Shown here: positions 6,573 through 13,023 of the stretch, in pieces
Position numbering within the stretch: position 1 is the first letter of the stretch
Layout of the letters: each line of letters starts with the position of its first letter
From: Desulfamplus sp.
Lineage (GTDB): Bacteria; Desulfobacterota; Desulfobacteria; Desulfobacterales; Desulfobacteraceae
NCBI GenBank assembly: GCA_015232935.1
Contig: JADFYT010000033.1
Location: forward strand, 1-13,023
Direction of reading: 5' to 3'
Length of the DNA stretch: 13,023 nt
Notes under the pieces: model-generated
What the model saw: the letters and a program-made list of their open reading frames with translations, nothing else
Database searches by the model: none
What the model was told of the DNA's origin: nothing
Program-made: the position numbers and the translations under genes

Positions 6573-7184
6573 ATGAGCAAAAATCCTGATATTCTGACAA
6601 TTCCCCAGGCGGCGAAATATTGTGGCGTAACCAGAATGAGCATGTGGCGCTGGGTTAAAGCTGGCAAGATAAACTCTTTTGTTACCCCTGGCGGGCATCA
6701 CAGAATTATTAAATCTGATCTTGAAAAATCACTGAAAGCCCAGGGCATGAAGATGATGATCAGGCAGATTGACGCTCCGGCAAGAGTTTTGATTGTTGAT
6801 GACAATGAATTGGTTGTAAAGGGACTTGAGAAACTCTTTCTTGAAGAATCTTTTGAAGTTGAGACAGCAAAAGATGGTTTCGAGGCTGGTGTAAAGGCAA
6901 AACAGTTTAACCCCGACCTTATTATTCTTGATCTTATGATGCCACAGATGGACGGATTTGAGGCCTGCAAATTTCTTAAAACCAATGATTCTACATCACA
7001 TATCAAGATCCTAATCCTTACAGGCCATGCATCTAAAGAGAACATGAATGAAATAATGGATGCCGGAGCAGATGATTATATGGAAAAGCCGGTTGACAAT
7101 GCTGAATTGATTGATAAATCTGAAGATCTTCTCAGAGATCTGCACTGGATAAAAGAACATATCAGAAGCAAACGCAGACGCTAA
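6573..7184 (+). CDS. Orphan response regulator with N-terminal MerR/excisionase-like HTH
   Basis: A 203-aa cytoplasmic protein. Residues 7-55 form an excisionase/MerR-type winged HTH: LTIPQAAKYCGVTRMSMWRW, then GKINSFVTPGGHHRI with the wing. Residues 70-192 form a CheY-like receiver with acidic pair Asp76/Asp77, phosphoacceptor Asp120 (LIILDLMMP), Thr150 (LILTGH) and Lys172 (EKPVD), all key residues present. The DNA-binding part precedes the receiver, the reverse of OmpR or NarL regulators. The C-terminus is basic (SKRRR). No histidine kinase lies in the window, so the partner is unknown. ATG 6573 follows an AAAGGA site at 6559-6564. A strong hairpin follows the stop, so it is probably transcribed alone. 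Target genes cannot be inferred from position. Confidence 0.92.
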   Translation: MSKNPDILTIPQAAKYCGVTRMSMWRWVKAGKINSFVTPGGHHRIIKSDLEKSLKAQGMKMMIRQIDAPARVLIVDDNELVVKGLEKLFLEESFEVETAKDGFEAGVKAKQFNPDLIILDLMMPQMDGFEACKFLKTNDSTSHIKILILTGHASKENMNEIMDAGADDYMEKPVDNAELIDKSEDLLRDLHWIKEHIRSKRRR

Positions 7185-7191
7185 TATTTTC

Positions 7192-7237
7192 AGGAAATCA
7201 GTGTAAAGTTTCAAGACTTTATACTGATTTCCTTTAT
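7192..7237 (+). terminator. Long hairpin, likely terminator of the response regulator gene
   Basis: Arms 7192-7209 (AGGAAATCAGTGTAAAGT) and 7216-7233 pair over 18 bp with a single G-U pair (7203/7222) and a 6-nt loop. It begins 8 nt after the stop codon. The following TTATA is only a weak T-run, so mRNA 3'-end protection or partly bidirectional termination is also possible. Confidence 0.65.
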
Positions 7238-7311
7238 ACACACCCCTCACAAACATACTTACAAGCAAGTTTCTCAATAAATCCTGACAAGCAGTTTTTC
7301 TTTCTATTACT

Positions 7312-7375
7312 TTACCATGAAAATCCATTTTGATTTTCATGGTTCAGGGTAGCCACGCAACGGCCATGAATGTTT
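7312..7375 (+). repeat. Dispersed element R1, second clear copy
   Basis: It has the same perfect 11-bp arms as the 4056 copy (ACCATGAAAAT 7314-7324; ATTTTCATGGT 7333-7343) with a changed loop, CCATTTTG. The tail CAGGGTAGCCACGCAACGGCCATGAATGTTT runs to 7375. The loop varies while the arms and tail are kept, which suggests that structure matters. The long downstream extension seen at 4117-4178 is absent here. It lies about 145 nt upstream of the flavoprotein start. Confidence 0.75.
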
Positions 7376-7519
7376 AAATTGTTATGCATCATTGTATTGC
7401 TGTATTGCTCAAAAATTTCAATCCATAAACAATTGCAGCGAACCTGTTTATCTTCTCATCATCATGTTGGGCTAACCGTCTAAACCTTTTATCATCTTGT
7501 CATATCACAGGAGGAATAT

Positions 7520-8974
7520 ATGAAATTTGTAATTATCGGAGGCGATGCCGCAGGAATGAGTGCCGCAAGCAAAGCAAAGAGGAATAACCCTCAAATAGAG
7601 GTGACTGTTCTGGAAAAGACCCTGGATGTTTCATACAGTGCATGCGGTATGCCCTACAACATTGCAGACCCCTCAAGAGATATGGATGATCTTGTTGTAA
7701 GAAAGGCGGATGTATTCAGGCAGACAAATAAAATAAATCTTCTTACCGGCCACAGGGTAGATCATATAGACCCGGTCAGGAAAACTGTTTCCGGTGTGAT
7801 ACTGTCCGGCAATACTGATTCTGCCAATGATTGCCTTGATCATGTCTCTTCAGGTGATCATGATAGTGTTATTGCTGATATCCACCAAAAATTTTCCTGT
7901 CCATTTGACAAGCTGCTCATTGCCACCGGAGCCGTGCCAATAGTCCCTGATCTTCCAGGTTTCGATCTGCCAGGAATTATGGCTCTTAAAAGCCTTGAGC
8001 AGGGAAGGCAAATCAAGAAATTCATAGAGGCCAATAATGTCAGGAAAGCGGCGATTATAGGTATGGGATATATCGGGCTTGAAATGTGCGAGGCACTGAG
8101 GGCTCGCTCCATTGAAGTTGCTATGGTCAAGCCTGGCCATCAATTTCTCCCATGGATGACCTGTGAGCTTGCAGAGGTTGTAAAACAGGAACTTGACGAT
8201 AATAGCGTTAAATTATATGGCGGTCATACAATCATAAAAATAGAACAGGTTGCAAAGTCAAAATCATCTGAAGGGAATCAGCACGGCAGAAAATTTGCTC
8301 TATCTGTTGTCTGCGAGAATCTCACACTTGATGCTGATATGGTTATTGTGGCTTCAGGGGTCAGACCATGCAGCGAACTTGCAGTAACAGCAGGTATTGA
8401 GTCCGGTATTTCAGGTGCCATTGCTGTGGACAAGATGCTCAAGACATCAGATGACAGCATTTATGCTGCCGGAGACTGTGCAGATGCCTTTCATGTGGTA
8501 ACGGGTGAAAAGTGCTGGATTCCTTTGGCCCTCAGGGCAAATAGAGCCGGGTGGGCAGTAGCAGACAACGTGTGCGGGATTGAGACTTCCTTGCCAGGTG
8601 TGGCAGGAACAGCGGTGTTCAAAGTGTTTGACCTTCAGGTGACACGCACCGGACTTTCAGTAAAAGAGGCATTGGCTGCTGGATTTGATCCGGTTGAGGT
8701 GGTTATCAAAACAAGATCGCGGGCACACAGCCATCCAGGTTCAAGGTCAGTTCATGCGGCAATGGTTGGAGACAGAAAAACTGGCAGGCTTCTGGGTGTC
8801 CAGATGGTTGGAAAAGATGGGGTGGCACACCGTATCAATGCAGCGGCTGTAGCACTTCACGCAAACATGAGTGTGGCAGATTTTGCCCAGACCGATCTTG
8901 GCTATGCTCCGCCATTTGGACCGGTGTGGGATCCTTTGTTGACTGCCGCCAATCAGCTTCTGAAAAAGATGTGA
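7520..8974 (+). CDS. CoA-disulfide reductase / NAD(P)H oxidase-family FAD flavoprotein
   Basis: A 484-aa cytoplasmic two-dinucleotide-fold oxidoreductase. Seen: the FAD motif GGDAAG (7-12), a single active-site Cys42 in YSACGMPYNI (the CoADR/Nox/Npsr pattern), ATG (135-137), the NAD(P) motif GMGYIGLEMCE (181-191), the second FAD motif YAAGDCAD (315-322), and a C-terminal dimerisation domain ending GYAPPFGPVWDPLLTAAN, including the tyrosine that CoADR enzymes place near the partner active site. No rhodanese domain is fused. CoA-disulfide or persulfide/polysulfide reduction fits an anaerobic sulfur metaboliser; water-forming NADH oxidase is the alternative. It is longer than the usual ~440 aa, mainly from a polar insert around 97-126. 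The second Rossmann strand ends in Lys204 rather than an acidic residue, which may favour NADPH (inference). AGGAGG lies 5 nt before the ATG. Confidence 0.92.
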   Translation: MKFVIIGGDAAGMSAASKAKRNNPQIEVTVLEKTLDVSYSACGMPYNIADPSRDMDDLVVRKADVFRQTNKINLLTGHRVDHIDPVRKTVSGVILSGNTDSANDCLDHVSSGDHDSVIADIHQKFSCPFDKLLIATGAVPIVPDLPGFDLPGIMALKSLEQGRQIKKFIEANNVRKAAIIGMGYIGLEMCEALRARSIEVAMVKPGHQFLPWMTCELAEVVKQELDDNSVKLYGGHTIIKIEQVAKSKSSEGNQHGRKFALSVVCENLTLDADMVIVASGVRPCSELAVTAGIESGISGAIAVDKMLKTSDDSIYAAGDCADAFHVVTGEKCWIPLALRANRAGWAVADNVCGIETSLPGVAGTAVFKVFDLQVTRTGLSVKEALAAGFDPVEVVIKTRSRAHSHPGSRSVHAAMVGDRKTGRLLGVQMVGKDGVAHRINAAAVALHANMSVADFAQTDLGYAPPFGPVWDPLLTAANQLLKKM

Positions 8975-9150
8975 GAAACATAAGCACATAAACAGCACAA
9001 GGCAACCTATGCTCCCTCAAGGCTTGACTGTTGGGTAGAAACACCCTTAAACAATAAAGAGTCTCAAACTCAAACCGGCGTTTTAAACCTGAAGAAGCAC
9101 TACATTGCTGTAGTTGACTTGTGCTACCACGTATTGTCCGGCATGTTCTA

Positions 9151-10884
9151 CTATGGGCAGGTTACACTGCCCTCAAATCCATCTCCGCCATATCCACCTT
9201 TAGACCAGACACGCCAGTTAAATTTAAACCCGGATAAAGCAGAGGAACGCGTCCCCAAAAACCTGGTGACATCATCAACAAAGTTTCCGGGTGACCATGA
9301 ATAAAGGCCATCTCCACATTTTATAGCCCGAAGTCCCGCATAAACATTCCAGTTTTCATCACAAATATCTATACAATAAAAGGTGTCATTGCCTCTTTTT
9401 CCCCATCTAACAAGATCGTATGTTGATTGATAAGGTGTCTCGGGTTGAACTCCTGGCACTATAAATTCACCCTCAAAACCCTCTTGTTTTGCATGATAAT
9501 TTAGTGCCGAATCTGACCATACTCTCCAATGGTAAGTCCCTGGTTCAAGATTTAACTTGCGTGGCGAATAACCATGCAAACCTTCGCCGCAGACTGCGGC
9601 CTGGTAAAGCATATTCCAGTCTGCATCAAAGATATCCACACAATAAAAGGTGTCATTGCCTCTATATCCCCATTGAAGAAGATCATATGTTGACTGATAT
9701 GGATTTCCGCCGCGAACTGCACGGACATAGTAATTGTTGTAGCCCTTCTTGTTACGTTTGCCATGACCATAATCAAAATGGATACCCCAGGCAAGAGAAC
9801 TGTTATAGGAGTATGTAGTGGATGTCCAATAAAAGCCAGGGGAAGTATCTGGAAAATAATCAGGGTCAATAACAGGATAGTGACGACTGTAATCAACGAT
9901 AGTTCTCAACTCTTTTACAGTGGGCAGCCGCCAGTCAGTGTAACCGCCTGTTTCTAAATTTTCGCAGTAGGATATGGCAGACTCCCAGTCCGTCTTTGTA
10001 CCGGTCTTCTTTTGCCACACAAGACCCGTGGTACTATCAGTGACTGTACCATCGCCATTGTCAATAAAATTATTCAATGATCCCTCTTGCCCGCCTCTGA
10101 CCGCACGGACATAGTGGCTTGCGTACTTAAAGAGGCTGTAGTCATGGCCCCCATCGTAGTAGTTAAAGTATATGCCCCAGGCAAGATATTTATTGTACGA
10201 GGATGTAGTGCCTGCCCAATAAAAGGAAGATATGGTATTGGGAAAAAAATCAGTGCTGATTGTAGGTCCGGGATAGGGAGTGCTGTAGTCAAATATAAAA
10301 GCAAGTTCCTTCACAGTGGGCATACGCCAGTCAGAATACCCTCCGTAGTTGGCAGAGTTAAGGGCATTAATGAAATCCTCCGTATCCGTGCCGTTTCCCG
10401 GTGTTCCTGCATAGCCTCCGTTGGTAGAGGCTATAGTATCATACCATGTATAGGTATTGTCAGCATCATGCGGATCATTGTAGTTTTTGATCCCGTCCTT
10501 TTTTGTTTTGGCCTCCCACATAAGTCCGGTCACATTATCCTTAACCATAGCCCATGATGTGGCTGAATCCAAAAGAGCATTACCCATTGTGTCAAACTTG
10601 GTATAAAACATGGGATTGACGATATAATTTGCGTCCTGCCCATAAGGAGACTTCCCCTGTGACGGGCATGAGATCTCTTTATATTTGACAGCAAGATTAT
10701 ATCCTTCAACATCATAACACTTTGTCTGGCCTGTGTCTGGAACCGGCCAGATTACATCAGTCTCATATACACCATTTTTCTGATCAGCTGCATAAGCTAT
10801 GGATAACGCAAACATCAAAAGAACAGCGACAGTCAATCCTGTTACCAACAACCTAATCTTTGGATAATTGATTTCTCTGGCCAT
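9151..10884 (-). CDS. Secreted protein with two DUF1566 (Lcl-type) domains and a duplicated C-terminal module
   Basis: A 577-aa predicted exported protein; function unknown. Residues 9-32 form a signal peptide (hydrophobic LLVTGLTVAVLLMFALSIAYA, likely cut near AYA-AD). Two DUF1566 domains follow (about 112-264 and 284-393). Each has TGLMW/TGLVW, DWRMPTVKEL/DWRLPTVKEL, a FYW...T..SYN...LAWGI block and a terminal YVRAVRGG. This family is thought to adopt a C-type-lectin/FGE-like fold, often in surface or adhesive proteins. Two copies of an unrecognised ~85-residue module then occur (about 395-478 and 484-576), each starting PYQSTYDL, with RGNDTFYC and WRVWS. Each module carries Cys pairs, suggesting disulfides. 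GAGGGG lies close before ATG 10884. The gene is on the same strand as the transglutaminase-like gene but 149 nt away and with its own probable promoter. Confidence 0.88.
   Translation of the reverse strand: MAREINYPKIRLLVTGLTVAVLLMFALSIAYAADQKNGVYETDVIWPVPDTGQTKCYDVEGYNLAVKYKEISCPSQGKSPYGQDANYIVNPMFYTKFDTMGNALLDSATSWAMVKDNVTGLMWEAKTKKDGIKNYNDPHDADNTYTWYDTIASTNGGYAGTPGNGTDTEDFINALNSANYGGYSDWRMPTVKELAFIFDYSTPYPGPTISTDFFPNTISSFYWAGTTSSYNKYLAWGIYFNYYDGGHDYSLFKYASHYVRAVRGGQEGSLNNFIDNGDGTVTDSTTGLVWQKKTGTKTDWESAISYCENLETGGYTDWRLPTVKELRTIVDYSRHYPVIDPDYFPDTSPGFYWTSTTYSYNSSLAWGIHFDYGHGKRNKKGYNNYYVRAVRGGNPYQSTYDLLQWGYRGNDTFYCVDIFDADWNMLYQAAVCGEGLHGYSPRKLNLEPGTYHWRVWSDSALNYHAKQEGFEGEFIVPGVQPETPYQSTYDLVRWGKRGNDTFYCIDICDENWNVYAGLRAIKCGDGLYSWSPGNFVDDVTRFLGTRSSALSGFKFNWRVWSKGGYGGDGFEGSVTCP
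9361..9700 (-). repeat. Intragenic duplication encoding the two C-terminal modules
   Basis: The 24-nt string ACAATAAAAGGTGTCATTGC-CTCT occurs identically at 9373-9396 and 9640-9663 on the plus strand, inside longer similar flanks (TCCCCAT, AAGATC.TATGTTGA.TGATA). It encodes the start of each module (PYQSTYDL...RGNDTFYC). This indicates a fairly recent internal duplication or gene conversion. Confidence 0.75.
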
Positions 10885-10942
10885 AAACCCCTCTTTTCTT
10901 TAAAAAATTATAACCTTGACTCACATTGCAGGCAGTTATTTT

Positions 10943-10972
10943 CATATATCACTTGAGAAAAAAAAATGTCAA
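10943..10972 (-). promoter_or_regulatory. Likely sigma-70 promoter of the DUF1566 gene
   Basis: On the minus strand a perfect -35 TTGACA (10967-10972) is followed after 18 nt by TATATG (10943-10948; 4 of 6 matches to TATAAT). The spacer contains a T9 run, which could act as a flexible or curved element. Transcription would start near 10936, leaving a 5' UTR of about 50 nt. The promoter lies in the 149-nt gap after the transglutaminase-like gene, so the two genes need not be cotranscribed. Confidence 0.45.
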
Positions 10973-11033
10973 TTGTTAAAACAAGGCAAAGCGTGTATTT
11001 GTGCATCTGGATAAAATCCTGCAGTCTCTCTTC

Positions 11034-11792
11034 TTATTCTCTGCGGTTTTCATCCGCAGCCTCCTGATGAAAGTCTCCTGTTTTTACAGAACCAGGATAG
11101 TTGCCATTAGCCGGATAGTCGCCATTACAAGAGGTGGCGTTATTACCAGTTACAGCAAAAAAATGGGGATAGGTTTTCATACATGTTCCAAGAATGGTGT
11201 CAAAAGGCAGATCGGAAAAATGGCCATGATCTTTCAAATACTCCATATGACGGTTTCCTTTAGTATCAAATTCATGAAACAGAGAGTCATGAATGCCATC
11301 AAATTCCAGAGGCTTTACATTAAAATGGGTACAAAGCGTCAGGTTAAAGGCTGGCGTGGCTTTGACCCAGTTATTATTCAGCAACAGTTCCACATACCCA
11401 TGATACATAAAAACATCGGTTTGCATCAATGTCCTTAACCTGCTGGTTGAAAGATGATTTTTTACATCGGCAAACCCAAGCCGTGCCGGAATGCCCTGAG
11501 ATCGAGCCGCAGCAGCAAAAAGAATCGACTTTGCAACACAGTATCCCGACATCTTTTTGAGAACTGAACTTGCCTTGAAATTTGCCCTGTCATTTTTAAA
11601 ATCATATGGGTCATAACGGATTTCGTCCCTGACAGCATAATAGAGTTTTACTGCCCTGTCCTTTTCATTATCCCCTCGGTTACACTGTTTTTGAGCAAAC
11701 TCTGCTACGTCAGGAATATCGTAATCCATAAAATATGTGGGCTCAAGACAAGCTGTTAAATCGTCTTTATTTTTTGGTTGATTTTTATTCAT
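11034..11792 (-). CDS. Transglutaminase-like (papain-fold) protein
   Basis: A 252-aa protein with the transglutaminase-like core at about residues 40-150. The nucleophile is Cys85 (SGYCVAKS), and His131 (MYHGYVEL) matches the catalytic His. The usual Asp that follows (W..vDPT) is replaced: here WVKATPAFN (142-150). This form is recalled from a family of uncharacterised bacterial homologues with the same HGYVEL...WVKATPAFN...DSLFHEFD pattern; the reaction is unknown (protease, amidase or cross-linking). No signal peptide is seen, so it is probably cytoplasmic. The tail (about 218-252) is low-complexity, with a repeat NGDYPA/NGNYPG encoded by an 18-nt imperfect tandem repeat (11094-11127). The ribosome site is weak (GGGG 8 nt before ATG 11792). 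A CCGCT-TTGA-AGCGG hairpin (11820-11833) lies in the leader, and a 6-bp hairpin (11041-11059) overlaps the gene's 3' end. Confidence 0.82.
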   Translation of the reverse strand: MNKNQPKNKDDLTACLEPTYFMDYDIPDVAEFAQKQCNRGDNEKDRAVKLYYAVRDEIRYDPYDFKNDRANFKASSVLKKMSGYCVAKSILFAAAARSQGIPARLGFADVKNHLSTSRLRTLMQTDVFMYHGYVELLLNNNWVKATPAFNLTLCTHFNVKPLEFDGIHDSLFHEFDTKGNRHMEYLKDHGHFSDLPFDTILGTCMKTYPHFFAVTGNNATSCNGDYPANGNYPGSVKTGDFHQEAADENRRE

Positions 11793-12012
11793 ATATTATT
11801 ACCCCAGAGAGTCCTTCTACCGCTTCAAAGCGGGAGTCGTTTACTACTTAAGTGCTTGGACATAAATTTTTTCCTCTATTCAACAATGAATTTGTTAGAT
11901 TTTAAGGCCATATTCAAAATTTTAACCGGAAAAAACTTTAGTTCAGGTACTTATAAATTTCTCCAATAGACTTTCTGCAAAACTTAAATCTTACTCATTG
12001 ATAATACTGGAT

Positions 12013-12038
12013 AAAAAAAACGAGTTCTGCAGAAGCTC
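12013..12038 (-). terminator. Intrinsic terminator of the crotonase gene
   Basis: On the minus strand GAGcTTC-TGCA-GAACTC forms a 6-bp stem with one bulged C and a tetraloop (12022-12038). It is followed by G and a run of eight T (complement of 12013-12020). It begins 14 nt after the crotonase stop, so leftward transcription should end before the transglutaminase-like gene. Confidence 0.75.
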
Positions 12039-12052
12039 TAACGCATCATTGC

Positions 12053-12874
12053 TTATTTTCCTGAAAAAACAGGTTTTCTTTTTTCAACAAAAGCAGTGAC
12101 AGCCTCCATCAGATCGTTTGAGGGGATAATATTGCTGCTGATAGATGCCACATATTTGAGTCCATCATCAATAGATTTTCCGACTCCATAATTCAGAACA
12201 TCCTTGGATGCCTGAACTGCCAGAGGAGAATTATCAGCAATCTCCATAGCAAGAGCCTCTGCCTGTTCCATAAGAACATCTTTAGTATCATAAACATCAT
12301 TGACCAAAAGAATCTCTTTTGCACGTTCCGCCGTGATTTTTTTAGCGGTATAGGCAAGTTCACGGGCATGCCCCTGTCCAACAATCAGGGGTATTCTCTG
12401 GAGCACGCCTACATCCGCAACAAAACCCAGAGCCGCCTCTTTCAAAGAGAAAACAGCGTCTTTGGAACAAAGACGGATATCACAGGCGGTCGCCATGTCA
12501 AGACCTCCACCGATACAATAGCCGTGAATAGCAGCGATGACAGGCTTGCTGCACCATTCAATACAGGATATCGTATCCTGAAGAGAAGATATCTTTGAAA
12601 GAAGTTTCCATTTTACTCCTCCTTTCTGGCTTTTTTCCATCAGTTCCGGTATCTCTGAAACCATCTCCATCAGGTCAATACCGGCACAAAAGCATGATCC
12701 TTTACCTGCAACTATAACTACTCTTGTCTCTGGATCCATGTCAAGCTCCTCAAATATTGGTATTAACTCCTTCCATGCCGGTGGGTTCATGGCATTTTTT
12801 TTATCCGGACGATTCAGATAGACCCAGGCGACAGGTGCTTTTTTCTCTACAAGGTAAAATTGATATTCGCTCAT
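12053..12874 (-). CDS. Crotonase-fold delta(3,5)-delta(2,4)-dienoyl-CoA isomerase-type enzyme
   Basis: A 273-aa cytoplasmic enoyl-CoA hydratase/isomerase family protein. The oxyanion-hole segments are FCAGIDL (62-68) and HGYCIGGGLDM (117-127). Asp126 (GGGLDM), Glu146 (SLKEAALG) and Asp154 (FVADVGVLQR) match in identity and spacing (20 and 8 residues) the Asp176/Glu196/Asp204 triad known for mammalian ECH1. The motif VADVGVLQRIP closely resembles its AADVGTLQRLP. A plain hydratase would have Glu at the first position. The likely role is rearranging 3,5-dienoyl-CoA to 2,4-dienoyl-CoA in beta-oxidation of unsaturated acids. Aromatic-degradation crotonases are an alternative. The start at 12874 is supported by AAAGGA (12885-12890), with rather wide 10-nt spacing. 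It is followed by its own terminator, so it is a single-gene unit as far as the window shows. Confidence 0.93.
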   Translation of the reverse strand: MSEYQFYLVEKKAPVAWVYLNRPDKKNAMNPPAWKELIPIFEELDMDPETRVVIVAGKGSCFCAGIDLMEMVSEIPELMEKSQKGGVKWKLLSKISSLQDTISCIEWCSKPVIAAIHGYCIGGGLDMATACDIRLCSKDAVFSLKEAALGFVADVGVLQRIPLIVGQGHARELAYTAKKITAERAKEILLVNDVYDTKDVLMEQAEALAMEIADNSPLAVQASKDVLNYGVGKSIDDGLKYVASISSNIIPSNDLMEAVTAFVEKRKPVFSGK

Positions 12875-12921
12875 TGATTTCGTTTCCTTTTTCCATAAAA
12901 ATATATTCTGTTTTTTTATAA

Positions 12922-13000
12922 TTCAGGGTGGCCTGAAAATAACCATGCCACTTTATGGTTAAAATGCGTTCTGAATTTCACGCTTCGGGGTTGCCACAAA
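12922..13000 (+). repeat. Partial, rearranged copy of element R1 at the window edge
   Basis: AAAATGCGTTCTGAATTTCA...CTTCGGGGTTGCCAC (12961-12998) aligns with AAAATGCATTCTGATTTTCA...TTCGGCGGGGTAGCCAC of the 4056 copy. Just before it, TTCAGGGTGGCC...AACCATG (12923-12947) resembles the R1 tail, and AACCAT/ATGGTT (12941-12946, 12955-12960) can pair. The 11-bp hairpin is not conserved. It lies 50-130 nt upstream of the crotonase start, on its promoter side. Confidence 0.5.
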
Positions 13001-13023
13001 AAAATTTCATCCGCTTTGAATAA

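Larger units (their letters stand above)
7185..7519. other. 335-nt intergenic region between the response regulator and flavoprotein genes
   Basis: No gene is seen. Contents in order: an 18-bp hairpin (7192-7233), an R1 element (7312-7375), an AT-rich stretch with TTGTATTGCTGTATTGC-type short repeats (about 7391-7409), and the flavoprotein ribosome site AGGAGG (7509-7514). No clear promoter was identified. Confidence 0.65.

Noticed and set aside
9010..9114. Hairpins GGGTAGAAACACCC and ACTACA-TTGC-TGTAGT as terminators for the flavoprotein and DUF1566 genes
   Set aside because: Stems are only 4-6 bp and no T-run follows on either strand; they may still help, but evidence is too thin to annotate.
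9706..10221. DUF1566 segments before YVRAVRGG as a diversity-generating retroelement variable region
   Set aside because: Tyr/Asn/Ser/Asp-rich variable positions in a lectin-like fold are suggestive. But there is no reverse transcriptase or template repeat in the window, and the two copies also differ at synonymous third positions (TAC/TAT, AAT/AAC, GGC/GGT), which fits ordinary paralogue divergence.
10087..10557. A 156-codon plus-strand open frame inside the DUF1566 gene
   Set aside because: It is antisense to a gene with a signal peptide and two recognisable domains. It has no domain of its own and its repetitive look mirrors the opposite-strand repeats.

Overview
The window looks like chromosomal DNA of an AT-rich anaerobic Desulfobacterota (deltaproteobacterial) bacterium, probably a Desulfobacterales-type organism. 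This is inferred from the gene mix: a sigma-54 activator with a RocR-like PAS sensor, a BCCT carrier, a CoA-disulfide-reductase-type flavoprotein, secreted DUF1566 protein, a crotonase of fatty-acid oxidation, and a receiver with an N-terminal excisionase-like HTH. No rRNA or marker gene confirms it. Eight protein genes cover about 79% of the window. I see no tRNA, rRNA, CRISPR array, transposase or prophage gene.

Layout: 161-1750 (+) is a PAS/AAA+/Fis regulator convergent with a betaine-type BCCT transporter (3555-2041, -). A strong hairpin-plus-T-run terminator for the transporter strand lies inside the last codons of the regulator. A 734-nt gap holding two different dispersed repeats leads to glucose-6-phosphate isomerase (4290-6068, +), which carries an unusual ~42-residue Asn-rich insert. 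A 504-nt AT-rich gap precedes an HTH-receiver orphan response regulator (6573-7184, +), closed by an 18-bp hairpin. Another repeat copy precedes a CoA-disulfide-reductase-like flavoprotein (7520-8974, +). The right third is read from the minus strand: a dienoyl-CoA-isomerase-type crotonase (12874-12053) with its own terminator, a transglutaminase-like protein (11792-11034), and a secreted protein with two DUF1566 domains plus two copies of a C-terminal module (10884-9151) with its own likely promoter.

The genes do not form one pathway; most appear to be single-gene transcripts. The one plausible functional pair is the regulator and the BCCT carrier. The least explained material is intergenic. 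One family, called R1 here, is a ~65-bp element with an 11-bp hairpin followed by a conserved GGGTAGCCAC...CGGCCATGAATG tail. It has two clear copies, a degenerate copy, a terminal partial copy, and a separate 62-bp homologous extension. A second family, R2, has a CCCCTGAAAA...GGG...ATGCG core and two copies; one is a long inverted repeat ending in GTTGACAC. These look like dispersed structured intergenic elements. They are the best candidates for something undescribed.
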